Assembly: GCA_013397695.1 (NCBI GenBank) | Contig: VYZI01000129.1 | Location: 2,059,263 to 2,123,262, forward strand | Direction: 5' to 3' | Length of the DNA stretch: 64,000 nt | Source of the DNA: Centropus unirufus | Taxonomy: Eukaryota; Chordata; Aves; Cuculiformes; Centropidae | Part shown: piece after piece, positions 1 through 10,332 of the stretch | Layout of the letters: each line of letters opens with the position of its first letter | How positions within the stretch are numbered: the stretch's first letter is position 1 | Notes under the pieces: generated by a model | Databases searched by the model: none | What the model was told of the DNA's origin: nothing | What the model saw: the letters and a program-made list of their open reading frames with translations, nothing else | Program-made: the position numbers and the translations under genes

Positions 1-10
1 ATTTATCTGT

Positions 11-148
11 ATAAATTTATACAATTTGTCTAAATTTCTATATAAATTTTATTTATTATAACAATTTGTCGAGTTTATTTTAGCTTGAGAAATTTCTATA
101 TAAATTTTATTTATTATAACAATTTGTCGAGTTTATTTTAGCTTGAGA
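11..148. repeat. 58-bp AT-rich tandem duplication
   Basis: Copies at 33-90 and 91-148 are essentially identical (aatttctatataaattttat through gcttgagaa), with a degenerate partial copy before them. The array may continue beyond the left edge. Confidence 0.9.
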
Positions 149-1429
149 AAACTAACATGAAACGTGCAGTTGGTACTGTTCTTAGTTTCTGAGCAGCAGA
201 GGTTGTTTATTAGCTGGTTAACTAGTTTTCTTCACTGACTCTTCCCCCTTTCCCTTGTTTCACCTCAGCCACATGAAACCGAAATCATGACTTGTCTGTC
301 TCCTTAGGTGTGACTTTGGAATTTTTAATCACATTTTGGGGGAAGGCAGAGGAGGTGGGCAAGGAAGGAGGAGCAGCAAGGGAGGAGATCGAAACTGCGG
401 CATCCCCAGTTTTAAAAGTAGTGATGTGTGCCCAAGTTGTTACTAAGGTAACAATCCTGCACAACGGGATTTTCTCCTGACCCCTCTCCGTGCGTCATCG
501 CTGGGAGCTGAACAGAAGGAGGAATTGTCAGACTGTCAGCACGTCTAAATTTTCCTGATTTTCTTGCGGAGGAGTCCTGTGTTATCTGAGTCAAAGGAAT
601 CACCACCACTATCTTGAGAATGGTTCCTCACAAGGTGTATAAATGCTTTTACGTTGATGAAATTCTGAAAGTTCTGAAATGAATTCATTATAAATGCATT
701 CTAGCAAGCATCCATGCAAGAGAGATCATGCAGGCAATACTTGCATTGGTTTGAATAGATACTGAACTAGATTTTACATAAGCTCTTATCAGTAACAGAC
801 ATATAAAGACATTTTTAAGATACCAAGTTTAAATTGGAAGGCCTATAGGTAGTACTAAAAACAACCCAGAATTGTTATAGTGCGAGCTCAAGGTCCTCCC
901 CTCAAACCTGCCTCTGTGCAGTATAAGACTCAGGAAGGAGCAAAATTTATAGATTCATCTGGTGAAGGTAAAGATCTAAAATAAAAAAAATATTAAATGC
1001 TTTCAAAGAAATTCTGTGGTTCTGTGCTGTTATTTTCACCACCTGTGTTGAGGACAAGGAAAAATCCTACAGCAAATCAATGCACACTGCATGTTACAGA
1101 TACAGAGGACCTTGTTTCACAAAGCCTTCTTATCTCTAGGAGAAAAGCATTAACACAGTAAACTGTATTTTAACCAGGCCAGTGTTTATTGTTTCCATAC
1201 AGGAAAACCTGTGTATGTGGATTCTTCAATGTTTATTATCTGAGCATTTCTCAAGTAGGAATTCATGGTCTACTGGTGGTCCAGGCGTACTTTCGGGTGG
1301 CTTGGAGAGGAATTTTAGCAGCAAAGCACTGCTATTTTTCAAACAAGTTTGTTGTAACATGGTAAAATATCTTTGTGTTGTTTTTTTTTTTGTGGCTATG
1401 AAGTGTCTTTGTCATAGTTTGAGGTAAAC
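149..1429. other. Gene-free sequence downstream of BEND6
   Basis: AT-rich non-coding sequence. Its only open frames are short and without recognisable motifs. I see nothing specific in it. Confidence 0.6.
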
Positions 1430-2070
1430 TAGGGTTGCTGTCAGCAACTTCATTCTCTCAAAACTGACTGCATGTTTTTGAGACAGGGTTCTCTAAAGAG
1501 ATCACACAGGGCATTGGAATGCAGAGAGGTCAGTGCTTGTAGCTAACCAAGACCATCCTCAAGCTGGTGGGAAAGGAGCCAGGCAGGTGACCCTAAACTG
1601 ACTGTCGGTCACCCCATATATATCATACTTGATATAAATTGAGAGATCGTGAGATCTTTGCTCTCTTCTGCAATGGTCGATGTCCAGTGAGGACCCTGTC
1701 TGTCTGGTTATTCCTGATTCCAGGCCCATGTGCTCCTGAATCCAGTTCCCGAGTCCAGCTCCTTCCTGGCCTTGGACCCATTCCCTTGTGTCTGCTCTGC
1801 AGTGTTTTGTGGTGAGGCAGTCATTGAGGATTAGGCTGGGGGCACGATCTCATATTTGTTTATATTTTATTACTTTCTAATTATTTTCATTGTTATAATT
1901 TCATTAAAGCTGTAGTTCTGTTTCCAGCTTGTAAGTTTTTCTTTTCCCCTCTCATTTCCCTCTCCCCTTTCCCAGCAGGGTGTGGGGGAGAGGAATTTTG
2001 GAGACTCAGCTGCATGGTTTTAGCCGCTGAGTTTGGCCAAGTGGGGCTGCACCGTGAGAGTCTTACAGTT
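1430..2070 (+). mobile_element. Degraded avian-type retroviral LTR (solo)
   Basis: A TATA box (tataaa, 1633-1638) is followed by an attaaa polyadenylation-type signal (1903-1908). After that comes a pyrimidine stretch and a GTGGGGGAGAG block leading to a TTTAGCCGCTGAG-like end. This order is what I recall for ERVL-like LTRs in bird genomes. No internal retroviral genes are present. The outer borders are approximate. Confidence 0.5.
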
Positions 2071-2230
2071 ACAAACACAGATTTTAAAACATGCATGAGA
2101 TAAACTAGGAAGAAGTCCAATATTACTTCAGTAGGGAAAGTCTAAGTAAGGACAAGTCTGTTCTCCTCATCCCACTGATTTTAGTTTCACATCCTGCTCC
2201 TTGTTAATCTCTTATTCTGTTCCTGAGGAG

Positions 2231-2585
2231 GGGCTGAGGGGACTGCTTAGCCTCAAGAAGGCTCAAGGGGACCTTATCTATATTTGATGGGAGAGTGCGA
2301 AGAATAATGGAGCCTTTCCTCAGTGGTGCTGAGTGGCAGGACCAGAGGCGAGAGGCAGGAACAGAAACACAGGAGGTGCTGTCTGAACAGCAGGAAACAC
2401 TTCTTCACTGTGAGGGTGACTGAGCCCTGGCACCCTGAGAGGTTCTGAAGTCTCCATCCTTGGAGATACTCAACCCATGGAGATACGTGGCTCCGAGCAG
2501 CCCGCTCTAAGTGTCCCTGCTTTGAGCAGCGGGGGTTGGACCAGCCAAGCTGCAAGAGGTCCCTCCCAACCCCAATATTCATTTG
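2231..2585 (+). mobile_element. CR1 LINE fragment (3' end)
   Basis: Contains aacacttcttcactgtgagg, a cluster on winner-type CR1 tail text (ttggaccagccaagctgcaa), and the terminal gaggtccctcccaacccc. It is diverged and 5'-truncated, just beyond the BEND6 3' end. Confidence 0.75.
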
Positions 2586-3216
2586 TTCTCTGTAGAGAGA
2601 GCCCTATGCAAACAGCGGACTTGACTGATGATAGGACCGAGTTCAGCAATTTTACACTAGTCTCATTCACAAGGTAAGAACGCCCAGAAAAAACAAGATG
2701 TTATTTAATAATTCCTCGGCTCCAATAATTTAGACTCAGCTGGCAGGAAAAGATTGATAATTTAGTTCTCTTACAGTGCTTTTATCAGTAGGTACAAATG
2801 AGGTGTGATTTTCCCTGGGGGTTAATGGAGGCACAACAGGTGACATGAAAATGGAATTGACTGGTCTCTGGAGAGCTTACAGGGAATAATAAGAAAAGTA
2901 AATAATGCCAAATCTAAAATAGACATATCAATCAAAATCAACTCCATGTGTTTATTTCTGTAATCTCTTCCTGTACTTTAATAGCCTTGTGCTATTTTGC
3001 CTAGAAGGAACAACTTTTCTTTGTACTTCAATGTTAAGCAGGGCAGTTCCTGTATTGTAACGTACTTCTTGTTCAAGGTGACAAAAATATTTACCCATTT
3101 GGCATTGCAAATATGAACATGCATCTTCATGGTAATTTCAAGATTGCTTTCAGATGTTGATACCACAGGGTAATACATGGAAATACACATTGCAGGCTAC
3201 AAGGTGTTTTTACGAC
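2586..3216 (-). other. Probable BEND6 3' untranslated region
   Basis: The sequence following the BEND6 stop has no conserved coding frame and is AT-rich. If the 3217 stop is used, this stretch holds the 3' UTR as far as the AATAAA near 2951. The remainder down to the CR1 copy at 2585 shows nothing recognisable. Confidence 0.5.
2951..2956 (-). terminator. Candidate BEND6 polyadenylation signal AATAAA
   Basis: The plus strand reads tttatt, i.e. AATAAA on the BEND6 strand, about 260 bases past the stop. It is followed on that strand by a TG-rich stretch (catggagttgattttgattg) of the kind that serves as a downstream element. This is inference from motif and position only. Confidence 0.4.
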
Positions 3217-3359
3217 TCACCAAAAGCTGTGCTTCTGAAAAGCACCTGAGTTAAGGTCTTTGCTTAAAATTGGCTTCTTGGTGCAATTGTTCAGTTTTTG
3301 TCCCATCATTCGCCTAATTAAAGCATCGTCTGTGTTTGGAAACAACTGTTTAGTGATTC
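3217..3359 (-). CDS. BEND6: BEND6 last recognised coding exon (second half of BEN domain)
   Basis: Acceptor ttttgcag|gaatca. It encodes residues 344-390 with GITKQLFPNTDDALIRRMMG and QKLNNCTKKP, the C-terminal half of the BEN domain, then a tail ending in HSFW and TGA at 3217-3219. The human tail as recalled is shorter and ends after LNS with three or four other residues. The TGA lies inside a consensus donor (gtgagt, complement of 3215-3220), and a weaker donor-like site follows LNS. The true C-terminus may therefore come from a further exon that I could not find. Confidence 0.85.
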
Positions 3360-6300
3360 CTGCAAAATAAAGAGATGAGATACATATATACGTATGTGAG
3401 GCTTCCAAGTCAGGGAAACCGCAGATGTCTTGATCTAAAAATGCATTTATTGCATCTTTGAAACTTCCAGCTACTTCAGCTCTAGTGACTTTGCTTCACA
3501 CATTGCTTCAGAGACCTTGCATGTGCCAGCTTTTGCTTTTCTCTCTGCCTTCCATATTGCTGCGCTTGCTCTTGGCAAACAGAGGGAAGCCCAGGGCCAC
3601 AACAGCTTCCTGTAGTGATTTGTGTTTGCTCGCCCTCCCTCCCTTCGTTCTGATCTTGATGAGAGAGTCTTTTCCTATCCACATCACTCCTCATGCCTCC
3701 AAATCTCACAGGTTTTGTTCATTGATTTTCTTTTGCAGGTGATATCTCCTGTTTTGCCTAGCAAACTTTTTTCTGAGTTCAAAAAGCCTAACAGGACTCA
3801 ACATCAGGAATGCACCTCGTGCTCTCCTCCGTCATCTTCCCTTCATTTTTTTCCTGCCTTTCCCTCCATTTTGAAGTCTTACAGTTTCCACCTTGTTTAA
3901 ATAATCTGATCTACTAACTCAGTTGCGACAGTCCCAGAACTCCTAGATTAAAATTTTATTTTTCTTTTCCTCTTGTATAATGTTGACACTTTTCTATGTG
4001 AATTTAGGAGTGTCCTCATTTCCCTTAACAGACTTATTTGACTTCTCCATAGGCTTTCCTTTCAATCCTCCACAGCACGCAGTATTCAGTGTCCTGACTA
4101 TCTTTTCTGCTTCTCTTTTCTATTTTGCTTGGACCCTTCCCATAATCCACCTTTAAAAAACTCACTGGTAGCTCTTAGAATCGTCAAATCATTTAGGTTG
4201 GAAAAGATCATTAACACAAATTCAACTGTTCTCATCCCATGAAATCTTTAATTCTCGGCATACATCATTCGGAAATTGTCTCATCTTACCACTTCTAAAT
4301 CTATTTTCACCATCTCACGCACTCTTTCCTTTTCTCTTTCTTGATTGTGGCCCTTTTTCTCTCGCTAGGTTCTTAAGGAAGAGGGATTTCTGCAACTGAT
4401 AACTTGTGAAACTGCTGGCCAGTTTTAACAAAACTGGGCCGATGCCCAGGAACTGGAGCAAAGCTGGGAAAAGAACCGAGAGAACTGGGGAAGTCTGTGG
4501 GAATGGCAATGGGTGAGGGATTCTGGTACAGCAGTTTAGGCTATGTTGTTCAAATATTAAGCTGTAGGTGTGGATCCAATAAAAATCAGGCTTCCTCTGC
4601 TCACAAAATGCTGTTTTCAGGTGGAAGTGGCAGCTTCTAAGAAACAATTCTCTTTCCCATGCAGCAAACGCTGTTTGCCTTCAACCTCAGCATACAACCA
4701 GTTCTGTTTCCTTCTCTGATCACCATCCCTGTCTGCCCTTACTGCCTCATTTTGCCTTCAGCACTATTCAAAACGTCAGAACCCATAACAGCCACTGACT
4801 TTAGAATACAGTAGGCATTCTTTTCATAACTTGATCCAAGTGTGTCCTCTCTTTGCCTTCCCTTATCTGTTAATTGCCACACTCCAAGCTTGGCACATTA
4901 ACCTTTGAAAGGCTAAAAATATTATTTCAGTGAGCTGTCACGTAAGAAAAACTACAAAACTAATAAAACAGAAATATTGCTATTTCACTGACAGATGGGT
5001 TATGTATGGAGCCAAGAAGGAAATACGGAACACGTTGCACATCACCTGAGTGGAGCAGCTGCTCATCATTCCAGCCCCTCCCTCAGACAAAGCCCTCGGT
5101 CAAGTCAGAGCCATTAATGTTAACAAGCCATCACCTATGATTTCCTGCACTTCATTCTGATTCATGGCTGGTTTCGCTGCTTTATCCTTTGAGGAGGAGG
5201 ACTTTGCGCCCGTCAGGCTGTGCGTAGCCATGTATTCATGCGTATAAAGTGCTTGCATCAAGTCGTTTATAAACTTCTGAGGTTTGCTCTTGTTACAAAG
5301 CGCAATCTGCCACTTTTCAATCTTGAACTGGAAAAGAAAACAGGGCACAGACAAATCTACTGCAGTTCTCTAGAAATATTACACAGTGTTACGCCTGAAA
5401 CTGATTTCATACAATTTCCTCTTCTTCCCAAACCACAATTTCAAAAGCAATCTCTGCAAACTGTGCTTAGGATTGATGCTAAATTTGCATACCATTAACA
5501 TTCGTAACTGTACACGCAGGTTGATTTTTTTTATCAGAAGCATCTGTGGGCCAGCCTAGGGATCCCCAGTCATCCCAGCAAACGCGTCACCACGTGGCTC
5601 TTATTACCCACTACAGGAGACAGGACATGTTCAGACATATCTGAATCTTTCTGCTCGCGCTCAGTGCAGGCTGGCTGCGGTCCAGCTCTGGCCTGGAATC
5701 TGTACAGCCCAGGAGCATGGCACTATGCCCAAGCAAATATTCCTGCCTCCAAGCAGCCGTGCCTTAACAACTGTGACATCTGGTCCGGGGCTTTGAGAGC
5801 GGCTTCTACACACAGCACTTGCGCAGTCTAAAGATTTGATCTCTCCAAAATGGGCAATTTGAAGCTACTTCTCTTAAGTAAGGCTACGCCGCTTAGAAAA
5901 TTCATTCTTTTCATTTCATAGAATCATGGAATGGTTTGGGTTGGAAGGGACCTTAAAGCCCAAGCAGTTCCAACCCTGCTGCTTCAAGCAGGGACACCTC
6001 CCAACAGACCAGGCTGCTCAAGGCCTCATCCAACTTGGCCTGGAACACTTCCAGGGAGGAAGCATTCACAGCTTCCCTGGATAACCTGGCCAGGGCCTCA
6101 CCACCCTCGGCGTGAAGAATTTCTTCCTAATGTCTAGTCTAAATCTTCCCCCCCTCCAATTTAAAGCCATTCCCTGTCATCCTATCACTCCATGCCCTTG
6201 TAAGAAGTCCTTCCCCAGCTTTCCTGGAGCTCCTTCAGGTTCTGGAAGGCAGCACTAAGGTCTATCTGAAGCCTCTTTGGAGATGTTAGGTCACATTTTT

Positions 6301-9300
6301 GTGTAGTGCAATATTCAGTCAAAACATCATACTGTGATAATTCACAATAATTCTGAACAATTCTTTGGTTTTGGGGACTGCATGATAATATACAAGAAAG
6401 ATTTCCACCAACCGGTCTGACTCAGTGTACAAGAATGTTTATGTAATCTGTAAAGGCAGAAGCTGGAATTATTCTTTTGGTTGAGTCTTTACATTTTTCA
6501 TATACAGCCTCTGTGCCTGAGATGTCTCAGTTCTGTTCTGGTATAATTACAGAGAATAGCAGAACAGCTTTATCCAGTATCTATGTACATATGCACTTCT
6601 ACTTATCTGCTGGCAAGCATCTGGAGCAACAGCAGAAACCCACCATCCTCTAATTACTTACCAACAGGTTCAACAGGCTGCTGGTATTTGTCTTAGATTA
6701 TTTGTATAACACTACCATTCCATTTTAGCATCCAACACATCAGGCTGAAAGTTGTCCCAGTACTTTCTCCATGCATCCTCATTCTGCCTTTAGTCACAGA
6801 TATGCAAAGCCACTGAAATCAAAGTGAGTTTGGGAGCCCACCGGCATAGTGATTAAGTTTAGCCTTTCTCATGAAAACACCTTCTGCACAAAAGGAGCTC
6901 AATAATCACATCATCAACTAAATGACAAAAAAGTGATTTTTACTGATTTTTATTTTTTATATTTGTTATAGTATAACAGTAAAGCGTGTACTGCATCAGT
7001 CTTCATTTTTTATGCCTGAAATTTCCTTTCAACTGACCTGTTTTTCGGTCTGCTGCTCCTCATCTTCCACGCTCAGCGTTATTGGTGAGCTGGAGTTGCT
7101 ATGCACAGCTGCATACGAGTCTGCTAACGAATTGTTGGATGCTTTCCACACACCTTGGGAATGCAGACTGGACACAGGTGATGCCACTCCTCCTTTGAGC
7201 AGCGCTTCAGCCATCCCTACCAGTTCCTCAAACTGGGTGACTGCCTGCGGCAGCACTGAAAGCAAAGGGAACGTGATGGGTAAAGATCATGGAAGCTTTC
7301 AGACTCTCGTTATGTAAGGATGTTTGGTTTTGTAATTAGATTCCTGTCATACTGCAAAAGAGCCAAGGTAGTCAGGAAAGATGCTTGAATATACAGTTTT
7401 CTTACCTTCCCAAAGCTTTTCCTGCCATTCTGCTGTCCCCACCCATGAGGATATGGCCTCTGTTTTTAGAACAGGGCTGATCAAGTCTCTACAAGGCTAA
7501 GAGAAACCATGAGTTTCTGCCCATCATGGTACTAAGCTGCTTATTTCTCTTTTTGCCACCTCAAAATCTCTGCAAGTCAAGGTAATGAATATGGGCTAAG
7601 CAATGTTATGCTTGATTTTTTTTTCTTCAAAGACTTCATAGACTTTTTTCCGCCTCTTTTTTAATCTATAGAGAATATCTTTTAAATGTCCCGTTCTCTA
7701 AGTAATAATTATATACAAATATAACCTTTTATTGAGTCCATTAAGAAGAAAGAATTCAACAGAGTGAAAAGGATGCAAGGAATGATAAATCAGCAGGATA
7801 CAGTATCACTAAATTACAGAAAATACTGTATAAGACTAATACAAGTGCTTAAGGTATAAAGCAAGTGGACCTAAATGTCTAAGAAAAGTTGTCAGAGTCT
7901 AACAAAATGTTTAAAAGTAATACTCGAAAAGGTGAAGATGGATGATTCAAACCAAGATAAATAACATATGGATTGGGATGAGATGGACAATGAAACTGAT
8001 AAGCAAAAAAACATAATGTGACAGTAAAACAAGATATTAGGCTGCCTAGGGACGGTCTGAGGTAGCTGGCAAGGGAAGGAGTAAATCCTCTTTCAACCTT
8101 ATTCCTTCCCTAATATTTTGAAATTTGGATTCAGCCTTGGCTGCCTCAGAGTAAGGGACACAGATAAGCAAGAGTGGCTTTGCAGATCATCACTAAGTGA
8201 TGATGGATTAATTTATAGAACAACAAAATGGTTGACCCCTGGGAAAGGACTAAACGTGTTGCACCTGGAACTAACTCAGATTATCAATAATGAGGAATTA
8301 CCAAAGTAATTAGAAATTAAATCATGCCAGAATAAATTCAATTTCAGGACATCAAGAAAGACTGCTAATAAATAAGGTTGGCTGGGCTGGTCAGTGTAGT
8401 GTTTGAGCTTAGCTGATGGTCATACATGGCATGCAGAAAGGTTCTCTTGTGAACAACTGGCAGGATTTTGATAGGTTTTCCCCTTTCTAACTCCATGATT
8501 GCATGGCCTCTGTGTAAGGCATTTTATTCTAAGTAGTGCTGGAATATTGCCACATATCAAATACTTTGAAGCTAATGGGAGGCCTTGATCATGGCAGGTG
8601 CTTGAGCATCCATAATTCCCATCCAAATGGGCTCATAAATCAAGTTTTTCATGACCTTCAGGCTTTCCTCTTCATCAAAATATTTCTCCTGACTTTACCT
8701 TGAAGCATCACCAGGGACTGCCTTAGGCGGCAATTTTCTCTCATGGTGTCTGTCAGCTTCCTCTTGAGACTTTTTATTTTGGCACACAGCTCTACCTTGG
8801 AGAGTTGAAATAAAGGCTCTTCATCATCACTGCTACTTTCACTGTACAGAAAGTTGTTTCCTGAGTATGGCTCTCTCTGGAAAGAGGAAAACATGGTATT
8901 TGGAACAACCGCAACATAAAATTAAAGCTTTAAAACTAACGTTAAAATATCTAACATTAAAATATCTAACATTAAAATATCTAACATTAAAATATTCTCT
9001 TTGTAAGCAGAATGTCCAAACAGACTTGGTGCATTTTAATACTAACTGATCCTGAACATAAATATTATCATTCCTCTTGAAATTCCAAATGAAATGTCAG
9101 GGTAATACATAACCAGTAGGTGCTTCTCTCTCCGTTGTCCATTCACCAGTTTTCTCAGGTAGTATTTATTAGAATTGTTAAATTCAGTAGAACAAAAGCC
9201 TTATAACCCCCAAGCAAAAACATTGCTTTTGCTTAATACATTAGAATCACTGAAGATGTGATGCTTACCTGTTTGCTAATTAAAGATGTTTCAAGCTGAC

Positions 9301-10299
9301 TCAGGATGGTGGCAGGAGCAGACGCCTGCAATGATTTCTTTCTTTTTATATGCTTCATCATTTTCTCCTGTAAAGAACAAGACAGTAGTGCCTTTGCATT
9401 CCACTGGTCTTTCATTTCAGTATTTAATAGTATGCCACAAGCTTTTATTCATGGTGCATTGGATGCTCTTGGTTAGCACTTTTTTATATGGGTTTGTAAA
9501 TCTTTGTTAAGATTTGGTTTCCTTCCCTACATTTTCTCACAGCAAATCTCAGCACAATGCAAAGCTCAGAAAACCTGGTTCCTTCCCTTCCTCATGGAAG
9601 GTCAGATTTCTGCCTTGTGGGAGAAAAAAATGTAGTGGAGCTACAGAGCAGCCAGGTCTTCTCTCTTTGAACAGCAAAGTACAGAATCTATTGGCTTAAC
9701 TAATTACTCTGACAGGTAATTTTGCTGAGGTACTGTGTGAAGATTCCTGGTGTTCCGATCTTTACATATTTTGGGTATTCATTGTGAAAAATCAATAGTT
9801 ATTCTTTATTTAATTCCATCATGGCCCTACCAGTATCAGGCTCATAGAGACAGAAACTCACCTGTTGTTTATCCAGGTCACTGTCCTCACTCTCTGAAAA
9901 TATCATTTCAATCCTCTTCCTCTTGCCTTTTCCAAGGACCTGTATTTTTGTAATTTCATCCGCTTGTAATATCTTTTGCATAATTTCCACCAGCTCCTGG
10001 GGGTCATCTGAAGAGATGGGAAAAAGCACAGAAAATGAGGTAGCGATACCTTACAACTAGATTGAAATTTCACATCAGACAAAGGCTCTGCAGCCACACT
10101 CACCACTCATGTACACAACTTTCACCAGGTGTTTTTCTGTCTTTCTTTCTCCCACAGGCCAGTTTACTAGAACGTGCTCATTTGGTTTGAGAAGCTTTTC
10201 TAGTTCATTGTCATCACTGGGAAGGTCCTGTATCCATGAAGTCTCTCCAATTTGTAGTGAATTATCATTTACAAAATCAAACAGTGTGAATTTTTTCAT
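3217..10299 (-). CDS. BEND6: BEND6, BEN domain-containing protein 6 (seven coding exons)
   Basis: Seven exons (10104-10299, 9862-10007, 9269-9367, 8699-8876, 7038-7255, 5135-5327, 3217-3359) with GT/AG borders and compatible phases give a 390-residue frame. Known for the family: BEND6 is a nuclear BEN-solo protein reported to bind the Notch effector RBPJ/CBF1 and to dampen Notch signalling in neural progenitors. Seen here: an N-terminal domain (1-74), a basic cluster KGKRKR (92-97), a second basic cluster (119-125), an acidic serine run SESSSDDEE (159-167), a coiled-coil-like leucine/lysine stretch (about 173-206), a Ser/Asn-rich linker, and a C-terminal BEN domain (about 280-385, including QKFINDLMQALYT and IRRMMGQKLNNCTKK). 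The identification rests on near-identity to human BEND6 as I remember it. The human 279-residue form would start at Met75 and lack exon 3. Only the extreme C-terminus and the 5' non-coding exon are uncertain. Confidence 0.93.
3360..5134 (-). other. BEND6 intron before the last exon
   Basis: Non-coding, with pyrimidine-rich plus-strand stretches at 3500-4150 that give spurious open frames. It holds the short CR1 remnant at about 4.2 kb and nothing else recognised. Confidence 0.75.
4174..4235 (-). mobile_element. Short old CR1 3' end
   Basis: Reads agaatcgtcaaatcatttag followed by gttggaaaagatcatt, the reverse complement of a CR1 tail. Only about 60 bases can be recognised. It lies in the last BEND6 intron. 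Confidence 0.6.
5135..5327 (-). CDS. BEND6: BEND6 coding exon 6 (first half of BEN domain)
   Basis: Acceptor cttttccag|ttcaag and donor atcatag|gtgatg. It encodes residues 280-343 and the first base of Gly344. It contains IEKWQIALCNKSKPQKFIND and MNQNEVQEII, the N-terminal half of the DNA-binding BEN domain, nearly identical to human BEND6 as remembered. Confidence 0.94.
5328..7037 (-). other. BEND6 intron with one CR1
   Basis: Non-coding sequence between exons 5 and 6. Apart from the CR1 at 5917-6280 I see no structure in it. Confidence 0.8.
5917..6280 (-). mobile_element. CR1 LINE fragment in BEND6 intron
   Basis: Begins catagaatcatggaatggtt, then ggttggaagggaccttaaag, the complement of the CR1 3' end. 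It continues through the usual cttccctgg, tcctaatgtctagtctaaat and caatttaaagccattccctg blocks. It is well preserved, 5'-truncated, and in the same orientation as BEND6. Confidence 0.92.
7038..7255 (-). CDS. BEND6: BEND6 coding exon 5 (linker)
   Basis: Acceptor tgctttcag|tgctgc and donor aaacag|gtcagt. It encodes residues 207-279. The first part, VLPQAVTQFEELVGMAEALL, is close to the human protein as recalled. The second part is a Ser/Asn-rich low-complexity linker ending in acidic and glutamine-rich residues before the BEN domain. Confidence 0.92.
7256..8698 (-). other. BEND6 intron, AT-rich
   Basis: No repeat or conserved frame recognised between exons 4 and 5. Short frames here lack motifs. 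Confidence 0.75.
8699..8876 (-). CDS. BEND6: BEND6 coding exon 4 (coiled-coil segment)
   Basis: Acceptor ctctttccag|agagag and donor caag|gtaaag. It encodes residues 148-206 and the first base of Val207. The protein starts REPYSGNNFL, has the acidic run SESSSDDEEP, then a charged leucine-repeat helix (LSKVELCAKIKSLKRKL and onward) that is the conserved coiled-coil-like part of BEND6. Confidence 0.93.
8936..8995. repeat. 15-bp tandem repeat in BEND6 intron
   Basis: Four copies of ctaacattaaaatat, the first with one change, immediately upstream of the exon 4 acceptor region on the BEND6 strand. Confidence 0.9.
9269..9367 (-). CDS. BEND6: BEND6 in-phase cassette exon (33 codons)
   Basis: The sequence ctttacag|gag opens and aaacag|gtaagc closes a 99-base exon in phase 0 at both ends, so it can be included or skipped without changing the frame. 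It encodes residues 115-147, with a very basic start (KHIKRKKS) and an Ala/Ser/Leu-rich remainder ending in SLISKQ. I do not recall this segment in human BEND6, where the flanking sequences join directly. Both splice sites are good and the frame is open, so I infer a real alternative exon, but the sequence gives no expression evidence. Confidence 0.65.
9862..10007 (-). CDS. BEND6: BEND6 coding exon 2
   Basis: Acceptor ctcttcag|atgacc and donor cag|gtgagt. It encodes residues 66-114, completing Asp66 from the previous exon. It contains Met75 in EIMQKILQADEITK, which matches the start of the human protein as I recall it. It also has the basic cluster KGKRKR, a likely nuclear localisation signal, followed by an acidic serine segment SESEDSDLD. 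Confidence 0.9.
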
Positions 10300-10332
10300 T
10301 GTGAAGTGGTTTTCTGGTCACACAGACACAGC
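10104..10332 (-). CDS. BEND6: BEND6 first coding exon (N-terminal domain)
   Basis: The start ATG is at 10299 and the donor is agtg|gtgagt at 10103. It encodes residues 1-65 and the first base of Asp66. A strong acceptor (a tract of mostly T and C ending in cctgtag) places the exon edge at 10332, giving 33 bases of 5' UTR. That UTR contains an in-frame TGA five codons into the exon, so translation cannot begin further upstream in this frame. The ATG has A at -3. The encoded domain begins MKKFTLFDFVNDNSLQ and contains LVKVVYMS. It resembles the N-terminal module I recall in other vertebrate BEN-domain proteins, where a hydrophobic beta-rich segment is followed by a Trp-Pro and a lysine-valine strand. 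The short human annotation lacks it. Confidence 0.85.
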
